DNA of 64,000 bases from Flavobacterium sp. (GCF_035195345.1 NZ_CP136574.1:868001-932000); one strand, 5' to 3'; shown: positions 52,161-61,600, numbered from the stretch's first letter. Notes: generated from the sequence alone by a model not told the origin. Numbers and translations are program-made.

Positions 52161-53819
52161 CTAAAATCCCTTCAAACTTCTAAAAAAATCTAATAAAATA
52201 CTATTATTCTCTTTTTCTGGAGTGAAAATTTCTAGAATACTTGGTTTTTCGTTTTGGTTTAGAAACTCTTTGTAATGTTGTTGTAATGTAGCTTCATCAT
52301 TTGCTTCTAAATAATACAATCCATACATTTTGGCTAAATGTGAGGCGTTTAATTGGTGCGAAGTTTCAAAATACGTGTTAAACGTTTCGGTTTCTTGATG
52401 ACCTGGTAGAATTCTGAAAATCCCTCCACCGCTGTTATTCAGTAAAATGATTTTGAAGTTTTTTGGAATGTAATTGTTCCACAAAGCATTGCTGTCGTAT
52501 AAAAAACTAATATCGCCTGTAATCAACATCGTTGGTAAATCAGACGCTAAAGCAGCTCCAATGGCTGTAGAAGTACTTCCATCAATTCCACTTGTGCCTC
52601 GATTGCAGAAAACTTGCACGGTTTTATTCAAATCAAACAATTGCAAATAGCGTATTGCCGAACTGTTGCTTACTTGTAATTGAATATTACTAGGCACATT
52701 TTTACAAAGAAAATCAAACACTTTAAAATCGGAAAACGGAATTTGCGCAATGTATTGTTGGTGTTTGGCTACTCTGCTCTTCCAAATCTCTGCAATACTT
52801 GATTGATATGAACTTTCAACTGTTTTTTCAGTAAATAACTGACTTAAAAATGTATTGATTTTAGTTTCAAAATGATTCGTAAGTGCTCCAAAAGTATCAT
52901 ACGCACGTAATTCGTCTACATGCCAATGATGTGCTGGTTTGTATTTTCGTAAAAACGCTTTGATACGTTTCGAAACGACCATTCCGCCAAAAGTTAAAAG
53001 AATTTCGGGTTGAAACGCTTTGAAATCTTCATCCGTAAATGGCGTAATCAATGTATCAATTTGGTCGATGAATGTTGGATGATGTAAATTCGATGTCTTT
53101 TCTGTTAACACCACCACACTAGGGTCATTCGCTAAAACATCTAAATATTTTTGTTCTACTGAATTTGGAAGCAACTCTCCTACTAAAACCAATTTCTTAG
53201 TGGCATTACTCCATGTTTCAATACTTAAATTTTCTATTTTAAACTGCTTTTCTTCGGTATTAAAATCGATGATTTTTGGTTGTACTTGTAATTCGGTAAC
53301 TGTTTCATACAAAGGTTCTTCAAAAGGCGCATTAACATGCACTGGCCCTTTTTGGGTAACCGAAATATGCAACGCCATTTGAATATTGTTATCGTTCTCC
53401 GTTGAACTATTTTCTAGCAAATTGGCATTATACAAACTGTGATTTGCAAATACATTTTCTTGACGAATGGTTTGACCATCACCAATATCAATCTTGCTTT
53501 GTGGTCGATCCGCAGAAATAACTACTAAAGGAATTTGACTGTAAAAAGCCTCCGCAAACGCAGGGTAATAATTCAGTAAAGCGGAACCCGAAGTACAAAC
53601 AACCACAACTGGTTTTTGCAATTGTTGGGCAATTCCCAAAGCAAAAAAAGCGGCACAACGTTCGTCAGCAATACTGTAACATTTGAAAAAGGGATTATTG
53701 GTAAATCCTATAGTCAAAGGAGCATTGCGCGAACCTGGAGAAATTACGATATGTTGGACTCCTTTTTGTTGGCAAATTTCGATAATCCTTTGTGCCAAAG
53801 GAATTTTTGGATACATCAT
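52161..53819 (-). CDS. menD: SEPHCHC synthase MenD
   Basis: 2-succinyl-5-enolpyruvyl-6-hydroxy-3-cyclohexene-1-carboxylate synthase, a thiamine-diphosphate enzyme of menaquinone synthesis. The 552-residue chain shows ISPGSRNAPLTIGF near the start, the active-site stretch DERCAAFFALGIAQQ, RPQSKIDIGDGQTIRQEN, the CNRGTSGIDGSTSTAIGAAL motif and the ThDP-binding ITGDISFLYDSNALWN. The usual ~550 length is met. A second ATG directly after the first (53816) is an equal candidate start. Neighbouring men genes are not adjacent here. Confidence 0.95.
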   Translation of the reverse strand: MMYPKIPLAQRIIEICQQKGVQHIVISPGSRNAPLTIGFTNNPFFKCYSIADERCAAFFALGIAQQLQKPVVVVCTSGSALLNYYPAFAEAFYSQIPLVVISADRPQSKIDIGDGQTIRQENVFANHSLYNANLLENSSTENDNNIQMALHISVTQKGPVHVNAPFEEPLYETVTELQVQPKIIDFNTEEKQFKIENLSIETWSNATKKLVLVGELLPNSVEQKYLDVLANDPSVVVLTEKTSNLHHPTFIDQIDTLITPFTDEDFKAFQPEILLTFGGMVVSKRIKAFLRKYKPAHHWHVDELRAYDTFGALTNHFETKINTFLSQLFTEKTVESSYQSSIAEIWKSRVAKHQQYIAQIPFSDFKVFDFLCKNVPSNIQLQVSNSSAIRYLQLFDLNKTVQVFCNRGTSGIDGSTSTAIGAALASDLPTMLITGDISFLYDSNALWNNYIPKNFKIILLNNSGGGIFRILPGHQETETFNTYFETSHQLNASHLAKMYGLYYLEANDEATLQQHYKEFLNQNEKPSILEIFTPEKENNSILLDFFRSLKGF

Positions 53820-53841
53820 TTTATAAAAAATAACTGAGCTA

Positions 53842-53849
53842 CAAAGTTA
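53842..53849 (-). promoter_or_regulatory. Candidate -7 element of menD
   Basis: TAACTTTG on minus (full match), 23 bp upstream of the menD ATG. On plus a TACTTTTA at 53871-53878 may serve the divergent acetyltransferase gene. No clear -33 boxes. Confidence 0.5.
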
Positions 53850-53898
53850 CGAAGTTGAAAAGGTTTTTAGTACTTTTACTACGTAATTTCTTTACAAA

Positions 53899-54393
53899 AT
53901 GGAGATAAAAATTAGAGACTATCAAATACAAGATTGCAAAGCAATTATAGAAATCATCAATGATGCTATTCTGAATTCAACCGCCTTGTACGATTACAAC
54001 ATTCGAACATTAAACACACAAGAAGCTATTTTTGAAGAAAAACTTCATAAAGGATTTCCCGTGATTGTAGCCGAATCAAATAATGAAGTTGTTGGATTTG
54101 GTTATTATAGTGAATTCCGGTTCAGAGAAGCCTATAAATTCACGGTAGAACATTCCGTTTATGCAAATAAGAATGCTATTGGTAAAGGCATCGGAAAATT
54201 ATTGTTGAACGAATTAATCGAAACAGCCAAAAAACAAAACCTTCACACGATGATTGGAGTCATTGATTCTGAAAACACGAACAGCATTGATTTTCATAAG
54301 AAATTTGGTTTCGAAGAAGTAGGTTTTATAAAAGAATCTGGTTTTAAATTTGACCGATGGTTGCATTCTGTTTTAGTACAGAAGATGCTTTAG
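53899..54393 (+). CDS. GNAT acetyltransferase, phosphinothricin-acetyltransferase type
   Basis: A 164-residue acetyl-CoA-dependent N-acetyltransferase. IRDYQIQDCKAIIEIINDAI opens the fold, VVGFGYYSEFRFREAYKFTVE and the acetyl-CoA loop KNAIGKGIGKLLLNELIE follow, and DSENTNSIDFHKKFGFEEVGF is the conserved motif B region. This arrangement is that of the Pat/Bar subgroup (methionine sulfoximine or phosphinothricin N-acetylation), but substrates of environmental members vary. It is divergent from menD and convergent with the glutathione peroxidase gene. Confidence 0.88.
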   Translation: MEIKIRDYQIQDCKAIIEIINDAILNSTALYDYNIRTLNTQEAIFEEKLHKGFPVIVAESNNEVVGFGYYSEFRFREAYKFTVEHSVYANKNAIGKGIGKLLLNELIETAKKQNLHTMIGVIDSENTNSIDFHKKFGFEEVGFIKESGFKFDRWLHSVLVQKML

Positions 54394-54402
54394 AATAGTA
54401 AA

Positions 54403-54455
54403 CAGTCGCAGTCACAGTAAGCAGATATTAAACTCCTTATTGAAAACTGCGACTG
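54403..54455. repeat. Inverted repeat CAGTCGCAGT at a convergent gene junction
   Basis: Perfect 10-base arms (54403-54412 and 54446-54455) with a 33-nt spacer that also carries partial copies (CACAGT, AACTGC). It lies between convergent stops, so it may end both transcripts. The sequence looks like a dispersed flavobacterial repeat, which is from memory only. Confidence 0.55.
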
Positions 54456-54471
54456 AACACTGGATACTATA

Positions 54472-55065
54472 TTATTTCCCTTCAATCCAATTGGTAATTT
54501 CAGCATCAGTAGGTAACGTTCTTGGAGAAACTACTTTTGCTAATTCGCCATTTTCGTTGATTAGGTATTTTTGGAAATTCCATTGTACTTCGCTGTCTTG
54601 TAATCCATTTTTAGCTTTTTGCGTTAAGAATTGATATACTGAGTGCATATCGCCACCTTTCACCGAAATTTTAGCCATCATTGGAAACGAAACACCAAAG
54701 TTTTGCTGACAAAAAGTAGCAATTTCTTGATTGGTTCCTGGTTCTTGGGCACCAAAGTTGTTCGCAGGAAAACCTACAATTACGAAGTTTTTATCCTTAT
54801 ACTTTTCATAAATGGCTTGTAGTTGTTCGTATTGTGGCGTTAACCCACATTCAGAAGCCGTATTTACTACCAAGATTTTCTTCCCTTTTAAGGTTGAAAA
54901 ATCAAAAGTGTTGCCGCTCAAATCTTCTACTTTAAACTGATAAATCGTCTCTTTTGCCATTGGTGTCGTGGTTGCTGTTACTGTAGTCGTTTGCTTTTTT
55001 TGTGCCTGATTTTGACAACTAAAAAACAAAGCCACTACTGAAAACAAGGTTACTACTTTTTTCAT
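54472..55065 (-). CDS. Exported lipoprotein glutathione peroxidase
   Basis: A 197-residue thioredoxin-fold peroxidase. It has a lipobox (VALFFSC, cysteine 17), so it is exported and lipidated, unlike the soluble BtuE type. Catalytic residues are the peroxidatic cysteine in NTASECGLTPQYEQLQ, the glutamine of GAQEPGTNQEI and the tryptophan-asparagine pair in VQWNFQKYL. A second cysteine (ATFCQQNFG) is placed as a possible resolving residue, so thioredoxin-like partners are likely rather than glutathione. It protects against hydroperoxides in the envelope. Confidence 0.93.
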   Translation of the reverse strand: MKKVVTLFSVVALFFSCQNQAQKKQTTTVTATTTPMAKETIYQFKVEDLSGNTFDFSTLKGKKILVVNTASECGLTPQYEQLQAIYEKYKDKNFVIVGFPANNFGAQEPGTNQEIATFCQQNFGVSFPMMAKISVKGGDMHSVYQFLTQKAKNGLQDSEVQWNFQKYLINENGELAKVVSPRTLPTDAEITNWIEGK

Positions 55066-55132
55066 CTCTTTTTTTATTTCAAATTTAGTGTTTTAAAACG
55101 CATTTTTTGATAAACATTTCTTAAAAAAAAAA

Positions 55133-55152
55133 TGGCCGCTTATTAGCGACCA
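55133..55152 (-). terminator. Terminator of ccsBA
   Basis: An 8-bp stem (TGGCCGCT with AGCGACCA, loop TATT) 5 bp past the ccsBA stop, followed on minus by a run of ten T. One plus-strand C-A mismatch is G-U in the minus RNA. Confidence 0.87.
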
Positions 55153-55157
55153 AATTC

Positions 55158-58100
55158 TTATTTTTTATAATACTTCTTATACGGAAAGTAAGCTATTACA
55201 GCTATTACTAAAACAATCGCCAAAATTATAAAGTAATAAGTTACGTTTTGTTTTTCACCCGAAGCGTAACTATGTAAACCACTCAAGTGGAAATTTACTC
55301 CAAAATACGTCATTAAAATAGAAGCAAAAGCTAAAACACTCATTACGTTATAAATCCATCTTCCTCTTAATGCAGGAACAAAACGTGCGTGAATTACAAA
55401 AGCATACACCATAATACTAATTAATGCCCAAGTTTCTTTTGGGTCCCAACCCCAATAGCGTCCCCAACTTTCGTTTGCCCATTGTCCGCCAAGGAAGTTT
55501 CCTATGGTTAACATGACCAAACCAACGGTTAGTGCCATTTCGTTAATGTAAGTGATTTCGTCAATGCTTAGTTTCATTTTTTCTTTGTTCTTTTCATTGG
55601 TAAAAATCATTAAGAACAATGAAACTAACCCTAAAACCATTGCTAAAGTAAAAGGTCCGTAACTCGCCACGATTACTGCAACATGAATCATTAACCAATA
55701 CGAATTTAAAACGGGTTGTAAGTTTCCGATTGTTGGATCCATCCAATTCCAATGTGCAATCATTAAAATCATTGCGGTTACAAAAGCTGTAGAAGCAACT
55801 GTTAGTTTTGAATCTTTTCCGAAAGCCAATCCAAAAAACATAGTTGCCCAAGCTACATAAATCATACTTTCATAGGCATCACTCCAAGGTGCGTGACCCG
55901 AAATATACCATCTGATAATTAATCCTGCCAAGTGCAAAATGAAAAACAAACCAATTAATCCATGAAAAACATTGATAATTGTTCGGATTGTTTTTGAATC
56001 TTTAAAGATTTGAACAATACAGAAAGCCAACATTAAAACCCCAGCCAACATATACATGTAATACAATCTTTTAAAGATATCGTATTTGTTATAGGTTATT
56101 TCAGAGCTAATTTTACTTTCCGAAAGCATTACCGCTGCTCCATATTTCTTTTGGTATTCTGTTAATCCTTTTAAAAGACTATTTGGTAACTCATAATTTT
56201 TACTTTGTGATGCTTTATCTAAGGCATTCAAATAAAATGGCATTACATTTTTAATAGAATCTAAAGCAGTTCCTGTTGGCTGATTTACTTCTAAAAATGA
56301 TACCCATTTATTCGATTTATCGCCAGGAATAGGGAACACTTTTAAAATTTGACCGCTTAAAGCCGAGTATAAAAGATTTACTTTTTTATCTGCTTCAATA
56401 AAATCTTTTTGAAATTGATTTGGAACTGGTTCTTTGTAAGCAGTTTCTAAATATTTTGCCAACTTATAATTACCTGTTTCATCAAAAAACGAAATTAATG
56501 GAGCATATTTTGCTTCTTTTTCAACGCCTATTAACTTACGAATACTATCATTTCCTCTTTTTAAATAGATAATAGGTAGTGAATACCAATACTGAGGATA
56601 TTGTGTCATCGATAAAAAAGCTTGATCGGAATTCATACCTTCATAGGTATCACTTTTAGATACTTTACGAAGTAATTCAGATGAAAACGTATTGATAGGC
56701 TTCATTCGCCCGTTATCTTGAATTACTACTTTTCCAAATTCACTTGCATGCTCTGGTGTTACTTCATATTTTTTCAACAACTCTAGAATTTCTTCTTTGC
56801 TAGGTTGGTGATTGTGTTCTTGCGCAAAAGCTACAGTTGAAAAGAAAATCAAAAAGATGCTTAACAAACTTGCTTTCTTTACTTTTACTTTTTCTAATTT
56901 TTCTTTCAAACTAGCAAAACGAGTATTTTTATTGAATAAAATAGCCATTAATCCAAAATACAACAAGAAATACCCAATATAGGTGATCCATGTCCCCCAG
57001 AAATCATGACTTACTGATAATTGAGTTCCTTTTTCGTCAGGATCAAATCCTGCTTGAAAAAATCTAAATCCTCTGTAATCTAAAATATTATTCATGAAAA
57101 CACTGTCTTTAAATGTTTTCTTTTGTTCAGAATCGGACACTTCAATCTTACTTTTGAAAGCAGAATAACTATTTTCTGTTCCTGGATATTTATCCGCAAT
57201 AAAATCGTCTAATTTAATTGTAAAAGGTGTGTTGTAAACTTTACTTCCAAAGAATAAGGTAAATTCTAAATCACCCATTTTTACACTTTGTGGTACACCT
57301 TGTTTTCCTCTTGCTCCTACTAAGGTTAGAACTTCTTCTTTTCCTTGTGTTTTGATTTTTACTTTCAACGCATCATCGGTTTGTTTGTCTTTGAAATCAT
57401 TATTCGATTTAAAAGTCAACTCTCCTTTAATAGCTGGTTCTGGAAATACAAACTGAGCTCCACCTATGTTATAAAGCGAACGCAACATTAAAGTTTGAAC
57501 TGAATCCTTCGCCACTTTACCTTGTAATTTATCAGCCATTCGCATAAAATCACCTTCAAAAGGCGTTTGAATGGTGTAAGCTTCTGCAATTTTGGTAATG
57601 TTGATTGCTCCTTCTGTATATTTATTAAAGGCAAAAAGTACGTTGTGTAAATTTTGAACTTCGCCTTCTTTTAAGTAATGTTCATGACGAGTTCCTCCAC
57701 TCGATTCTACCATTTTTATCATCAACTTTCCAGTTTCAGAAGGTACAACCGTTTCGGTGGCGTTCATTATAAACTCTTGGTGTTCGATTTCAAATGGGAT
57801 ATCACTGAATTCACCTCCCATAGAGAAATCGTTACTCGCAAAAGTATTCAAAAAGGCATCTTTTTTAATTTCAGGAGCTAAAATCAAACCTTTTTCAAAA
57901 GTCTTACGTTTCATTTCGCCTTTGTAATTACCATCAACCATAACCGTTAAATAAGGCTTATCTGAATAAATAATATTCGCTGATTCGCCTTCTCTAATTG
58001 GCATCATCCCTTCATAACTAATGTAACGCGTAATAAAAGCACCAACAATAATTAAAATAAAAGAAAGGTGTAATATCAAAGTAGCCCAATTTTCTTTTTT

Positions 58101-58316
58101 ATGTAATTGATAACGTTTGATGTTACCCAAAAAATTGATTACAAAAAATACCATAATTACTTCAAACCAAACTGCATTGTAAACCACAACGCGAGCAGTA
58201 TCAGTATTATAAGCATCTTCAATAAAAGTTCCTGCTGCCATGGCTAGAGCAAAAGCAATAAACAAAAAAGCCATTAAACGAGTAGAGAACAAAAGTGAGA
58301 ATATTTTTTTTTCCAT
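55158..58316 (-). CDS. ccsBA: Fused cytochrome c biogenesis protein CcsBA (ResB-CcsA)
   Basis: Heme handling and ligation to apocytochrome c across the inner membrane (system II). A 1052-residue fusion: ResB-like half (about 1-500) with four membrane helices around a large periplasmic region, a link after a signal-like helix (LLSIFLIFFSTVAFAQ, about 485-500), a soluble segment (about 500-760), and the CcsA half (about 760-1052) with the tryptophan-rich heme motif WGRYWGWDPKETWALISI. Histidines near TM helices (HVAVIVASYG; SGLHSYASG) can bind heme. Fused forms are known from Bacteroidota and epsilon-proteobacteria. Confidence 0.95.
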   Translation of the reverse strand: MEKKIFSLLFSTRLMAFLFIAFALAMAAGTFIEDAYNTDTARVVVYNAVWFEVIMVFFVINFLGNIKRYQLHKKENWATLILHLSFILIIVGAFITRYISYEGMMPIREGESANIIYSDKPYLTVMVDGNYKGEMKRKTFEKGLILAPEIKKDAFLNTFASNDFSMGGEFSDIPFEIEHQEFIMNATETVVPSETGKLMIKMVESSGGTRHEHYLKEGEVQNLHNVLFAFNKYTEGAINITKIAEAYTIQTPFEGDFMRMADKLQGKVAKDSVQTLMLRSLYNIGGAQFVFPEPAIKGELTFKSNNDFKDKQTDDALKVKIKTQGKEEVLTLVGARGKQGVPQSVKMGDLEFTLFFGSKVYNTPFTIKLDDFIADKYPGTENSYSAFKSKIEVSDSEQKKTFKDSVFMNNILDYRGFRFFQAGFDPDEKGTQLSVSHDFWGTWITYIGYFLLYFGLMAILFNKNTRFASLKEKLEKVKVKKASLLSIFLIFFSTVAFAQEHNHQPSKEEILELLKKYEVTPEHASEFGKVVIQDNGRMKPINTFSSELLRKVSKSDTYEGMNSDQAFLSMTQYPQYWYSLPIIYLKRGNDSIRKLIGVEKEAKYAPLISFFDETGNYKLAKYLETAYKEPVPNQFQKDFIEADKKVNLLYSALSGQILKVFPIPGDKSNKWVSFLEVNQPTGTALDSIKNVMPFYLNALDKASQSKNYELPNSLLKGLTEYQKKYGAAVMLSESKISSEITYNKYDIFKRLYYMYMLAGVLMLAFCIVQIFKDSKTIRTIINVFHGLIGLFFILHLAGLIIRWYISGHAPWSDAYESMIYVAWATMFFGLAFGKDSKLTVASTAFVTAMILMIAHWNWMDPTIGNLQPVLNSYWLMIHVAVIVASYGPFTLAMVLGLVSLFLMIFTNEKNKEKMKLSIDEITYINEMALTVGLVMLTIGNFLGGQWANESWGRYWGWDPKETWALISIMVYAFVIHARFVPALRGRWIYNVMSVLAFASILMTYFGVNFHLSGLHSYASGEKQNVTYYFIILAIVLVIAVIAYFPYKKYYKK

Positions 58317-58422
58317 GAGATTTTAGGAATACTTATTTATAAAATTGTCACAAATGTACTTAATTTGAAAATCTTTTTAACCAAGTTTAACATAGGATTT
58401 GTGTTTTTAAGCAATGTTTAAT

Positions 58423-59151
58423 CTAGTACAACATTTTAATTTCTTTCAAATCATATACAGCAACTATTTCATTATCAATAACTACTCTTAATTTTCCTTC
58501 TCTTGTAACCTCTAAAATTTTCCCCACAAAACGTTTATTTTGTAGATCTTCAAAAGTAGAAACTTTGTCTTTTTTATATAAAATTTCATGGTATTCATTC
58601 CAAAAACAATCTTCACCTTGCAATTTAACTGCCTCTAAATTACTTTTTAATTCGTTTACAATCTCAGCCAATAAAGCATCTTTATCAAAGTCTTTATTAG
58701 CTAATAAAAATAAAGAAGAAGCTTGGGGCAACAAATCAAAATTTCCTTGATTTACGTTAATTCCTATCCCAACAATTGTTTGAATCTCGTGCTGTCCTTT
58801 AAAACTGTTTTCAATTAAAACACCCGCAATTTTTTTATTTTCTGCCAAAATGTCGTTAGGCCATTTTATTTTAAAATTTAAATCGGTGAACTTTTTCAAC
58901 CCTTTAACAATACTTAAAGCAACAATTACATTTACAGTAAACAAACTAATTTCATTCCACTTAAAACCACACAAAACACTAAAGGTTAGGTTTTTACCAA
59001 TTTCCGAAAGCCATTCAGCACCTCTTTGACCTTTCCCATTAGTTTGCTGTTCTGCTACAACAATTGTAAAATTTTCAATTGGTTTCGTATTGGCTAAATT
59101 CTTTAAAAAAGCATTGGTAGAATCTATGGCATTGAGTTTGATTATGTTCAT
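58423..59151 (-). CDS. birA: Biotin-[acetyl-CoA-carboxylase] ligase
   Basis: Attaches biotin to the carrier domain of acetyl-CoA carboxylase. I choose the ATG at 59151 (MNIIKLNAIDSTNAFLKN), giving 242 residues; the frame is open further upstream, but the -7 box (59188-59195) falls inside that extension. Motifs are AEQQTNGKGQRGAEW (biotin/ATP loop), NDILAENKKIAGVLIE with the lysine and GIGINVN. The N-terminal winged helix of E. coli BirA is absent, so it is the monofunctional class without repressor role. It is divergent from rsfS. Confidence 0.95.
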   Translation of the reverse strand: MNIIKLNAIDSTNAFLKNLANTKPIENFTIVVAEQQTNGKGQRGAEWLSEIGKNLTFSVLCGFKWNEISLFTVNVIVALSIVKGLKKFTDLNFKIKWPNDILAENKKIAGVLIENSFKGQHEIQTIVGIGINVNQGNFDLLPQASSLFLLANKDFDKDALLAEIVNELKSNLEAVKLQGEDCFWNEYHEILYKKDKVSTFEDLQNKRFVGKILEVTREGKLRVVIDNEIVAVYDLKEIKMLY

Positions 59152-59187
59152 GTTAGTAGTAAGAAAATTTAATCTTATGTTAAGGTT

Positions 59188-59217
59188 CAAAAATAACGAC
59201 AAAAAATGATACCTTTG
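59188..59217. promoter_or_regulatory. Divergent promoter pair for birA and rsfS
   Basis: Two full -7 boxes face away from each other: TATTTTTG on minus (59188-59195) for birA, and TACCTTTG on plus (59210-59217) 20 bp before rsfS. Neither has a clear TTTG at -33. With the boxes only 14 bp apart, polymerases on the two would compete. Confidence 0.55.
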
Positions 59218-59237
59218 CATAAATTCAAAAATAATAA

Positions 59238-59609
59238 ATGACGAAGAAGCAGATTAATAATGATGATTTATTAGCAAACATCATCAAAGGGATTGAAGAA
59301 GTAAAAGGAGAAAATATTGACATTCTTGACTTAAGAGCAATTGACAACACCGTTTGTGATTATTTTGTGATTTGTAATGGTAATTCAAACACACAAGTTA
59401 ATGCAATTGTAGGTTCTATTCAAAAAATTGTTTCTAAAGAATTAAAAGACAAACCATGGCACGTTGAAGGTGCAGAAAATGGAGAATGGGTTCTAATGGA
59501 CTACGTGAATATTGTAGTTCATGTTTTTCAAAAACACATTCGTGAATACTACCGAATTGAAAGTTTATGGGGTGATGCTAAAATCACTACTATAGAAACC
59601 AAATACTAA
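59238..59609 (+). CDS. rsfS: Ribosome silencing factor RsfS
   Basis: Binds bL14 and blocks subunit joining when nutrients are scarce. A 123-residue protein; family motifs are DILDLRAIDNTVCDYFVICNG, NTQVNAIV and PWHVEGAENGEWVLMDYVNIVVHVF split over the two halves of the fold, then REYYRIESLWGDA. Its length and order are standard. It starts the plus-strand run with ftsH, 6 bp away, and has a -7 box 20 bp upstream. Confidence 0.96.
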   Translation: MTKKQINNDDLLANIIKGIEEVKGENIDILDLRAIDNTVCDYFVICNGNSNTQVNAIVGSIQKIVSKELKDKPWHVEGAENGEWVLMDYVNIVVHVFQKHIREYYRIESLWGDAKITTIETKY

Positions 59610-59615
59610 TTTTTT

Positions 59616-61535
59616 ATGGCACAAAATAGTAATTCTAACTTTAAGTTTAGTCCTTGGATGAGTATTGTTCTTGTCCTAGTTATCTTTTTCACAATAAGTT
59701 TATTTACAAAAGGCCTTGATTTAAGTAATCCTGCGCCAACAACTTTATCAAAATTTTATCAATATTTAGATAAAAATCAGGTAGATAAAGTAGTGTTTAC
59801 TAATACCAAGGCAACTGTTTACTTAAAAAAAACAGCCCTAACTGATAAGGCGCACGACAAAGTAAAAAATGATGTTTTAGGAAAATTAAACACAAAAGGC
59901 CCTCACTATTTTACTGAAATTGGTGATTTAAAAACTTTTCAAGAAAATTTACAAAAAGCATCAAGTGAAGGTAAACTTTCAGATTATGAAAAAGAGCCTG
60001 AAAGCATGTGGGGTGAAGTTATATCAATGCTATTGCCATTTGTTATATTGATTGGTCTTTGGATTTTTATGATGCGAAGAATGTCGGGTGGTTCTGGTGG
60101 CGGAGGTGGTCAAATCTTCAGCATTGGAAAATCAAAAGCAAAATTATTTGATGAAAAAAATGATACACGCGTTACTTTTGAAAACGTTGCTGGATTAGAA
60201 GGTGCAAAAGAAGAAATTCAAGAAATTGTAGAATTCTTAAAAACTCCTGAAAAATACACCTCTATTGGTGGTAAAATCCCAAAAGGAGCCTTATTAGTAG
60301 GACCTCCAGGAACAGGTAAAACCTTACTTGCAAAAGCGGTAGCAGGGGAAGCAAAAGTACCTTTCTTCTCATTATCAGGTTCAGATTTTGTGGAAATGTT
60401 TGTTGGAGTTGGAGCATCTCGTGTTAGAGATTTATTCAAACAAGCAAAAGAAAAATCACCCTCAATTATTTTTATTGACGAGATTGATGCTGTGGGAAGA
60501 GCTCGTGGTAAAAACAACATGACAGGTGGAAATGACGAGAGAGAAAACACTTTAAATCAGTTATTAACAGAAATGGATGGTTTTGGAACCAATTCAAATG
60601 TAATTGTTTTAGCTGCAACAAACCGTGCCGATGTTTTAGACAAAGCTTTATTACGTGCCGGTCGTTTTGACAGACAAATTTATGTGGATTTACCAGACAT
60701 TAGAGAGCGTAAAGAAATATTTGAAGTTCACTTAAAACCTTTAAAAAAATCAGAGGAATTAGACACTGAATTTTTAGCAAAACAAACTCCAGGATTCTCA
60801 GGAGCTGACATTGCTAATGTTTGTAACGAAGCAGCTTTAATTGCCGCTCGTAACGACAAAAAAGCGGTAGACAAACAAGATTTCTTAGACGCTGTAGATA
60901 GAATTGTAGGTGGTTTAGAAAAGAAAAATAAAATTGTTACACCGGCAGAAAAACGTGCAATTGCCATTCACGAAGCCGGACACGCTACGGTTAGCTGGAT
61001 GTTAGAACACGCCGCACCACTAGTAAAAGTAACGATTGTTCCTCGTGGACAAAGTTTAGGAGCTGCTTGGTATTTACCAGAAGAACGACTAATTGTTCGA
61101 CCAGATCAAATGTTAGACGAAATGTGTGCTACCATGGGAGGAAGAGCTGCTGAAAAAGTAATTTTTAATGAAATTTCAACAGGAGCATTAAGCGATTTAG
61201 AGAAAGTTACACGCCAAGCAAGAGCAATGGTAACCATTTATGGATTGAACGATAAGCTTGGAAATATCACCTATTATGATTCATCAGGACAGTCTGATTA
61301 CAATTTTTCTAAACCATACTCTGAAGAAACTGCAAAAGTGATAGATTTTGAAATTTCTAAATTAATTGAAGAGCAATACCAAAGAGCTATTCATCTTTTA
61401 GAAACAAACAAAGAAAAATTAACTCAATTAGCTGATATTCTAATTGAAAAAGAAGTTATTTTTAAAGATGATTTAGAAACTATTTTTGGAAAAAGACCTT
61501 TTGACAAAGAGGCTGAAATTCCTGCTACTGAATAA
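59616..61535 (+). CDS. ftsH: ATP-dependent zinc metalloprotease FtsH
   Basis: Membrane-bound AAA+ protease that degrades misfolded or short-lived membrane and cytoplasmic proteins. A 639-residue chain: TM1 about 14-31, a periplasmic domain, TM2 about 128-150, a glycine-rich link, the AAA module with Walker A GPPGTGKT (229-236), Walker B FIDEIDAVGR and the second region of homology (ATNRADVLDKALLRAGRFDR), then the zinc motif HEAGH (452-456) and the distal aspartate in STGALSDLEKVT. All intact. rsfS is 6 bp upstream, and a strong terminator follows. Confidence 0.98.
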   Translation: MAQNSNSNFKFSPWMSIVLVLVIFFTISLFTKGLDLSNPAPTTLSKFYQYLDKNQVDKVVFTNTKATVYLKKTALTDKAHDKVKNDVLGKLNTKGPHYFTEIGDLKTFQENLQKASSEGKLSDYEKEPESMWGEVISMLLPFVILIGLWIFMMRRMSGGSGGGGGQIFSIGKSKAKLFDEKNDTRVTFENVAGLEGAKEEIQEIVEFLKTPEKYTSIGGKIPKGALLVGPPGTGKTLLAKAVAGEAKVPFFSLSGSDFVEMFVGVGASRVRDLFKQAKEKSPSIIFIDEIDAVGRARGKNNMTGGNDERENTLNQLLTEMDGFGTNSNVIVLAATNRADVLDKALLRAGRFDRQIYVDLPDIRERKEIFEVHLKPLKKSEELDTEFLAKQTPGFSGADIANVCNEAALIAARNDKKAVDKQDFLDAVDRIVGGLEKKNKIVTPAEKRAIAIHEAGHATVSWMLEHAAPLVKVTIVPRGQSLGAAWYLPEERLIVRPDQMLDEMCATMGGRAAEKVIFNEISTGALSDLEKVTRQARAMVTIYGLNDKLGNITYYDSSGQSDYNFSKPYSEETAKVIDFEISKLIEEQYQRAIHLLETNKEKLTQLADILIEKEVIFKDDLETIFGKRPFDKEAEIPATE

Positions 61536-61560
61536 GAGTTATCAACAAAATTATATTAAT

Positions 61561-61598
61561 AAAAAACTTAATTCTTTACGCAAAGAATTAAGTTTTTT
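61561..61598 (+). terminator. Terminator of ftsH
   Basis: A perfect 17-bp stem (starting AAAAAACTTAATTCTTT) with a 4-nt loop, 25 bp past the ftsH stop, followed by T. It works in both directions by sequence but only plus genes flank it. The next gene's -7 box starts 3 bp after it. Confidence 0.9.
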
Positions 61599-61600
61599 TT

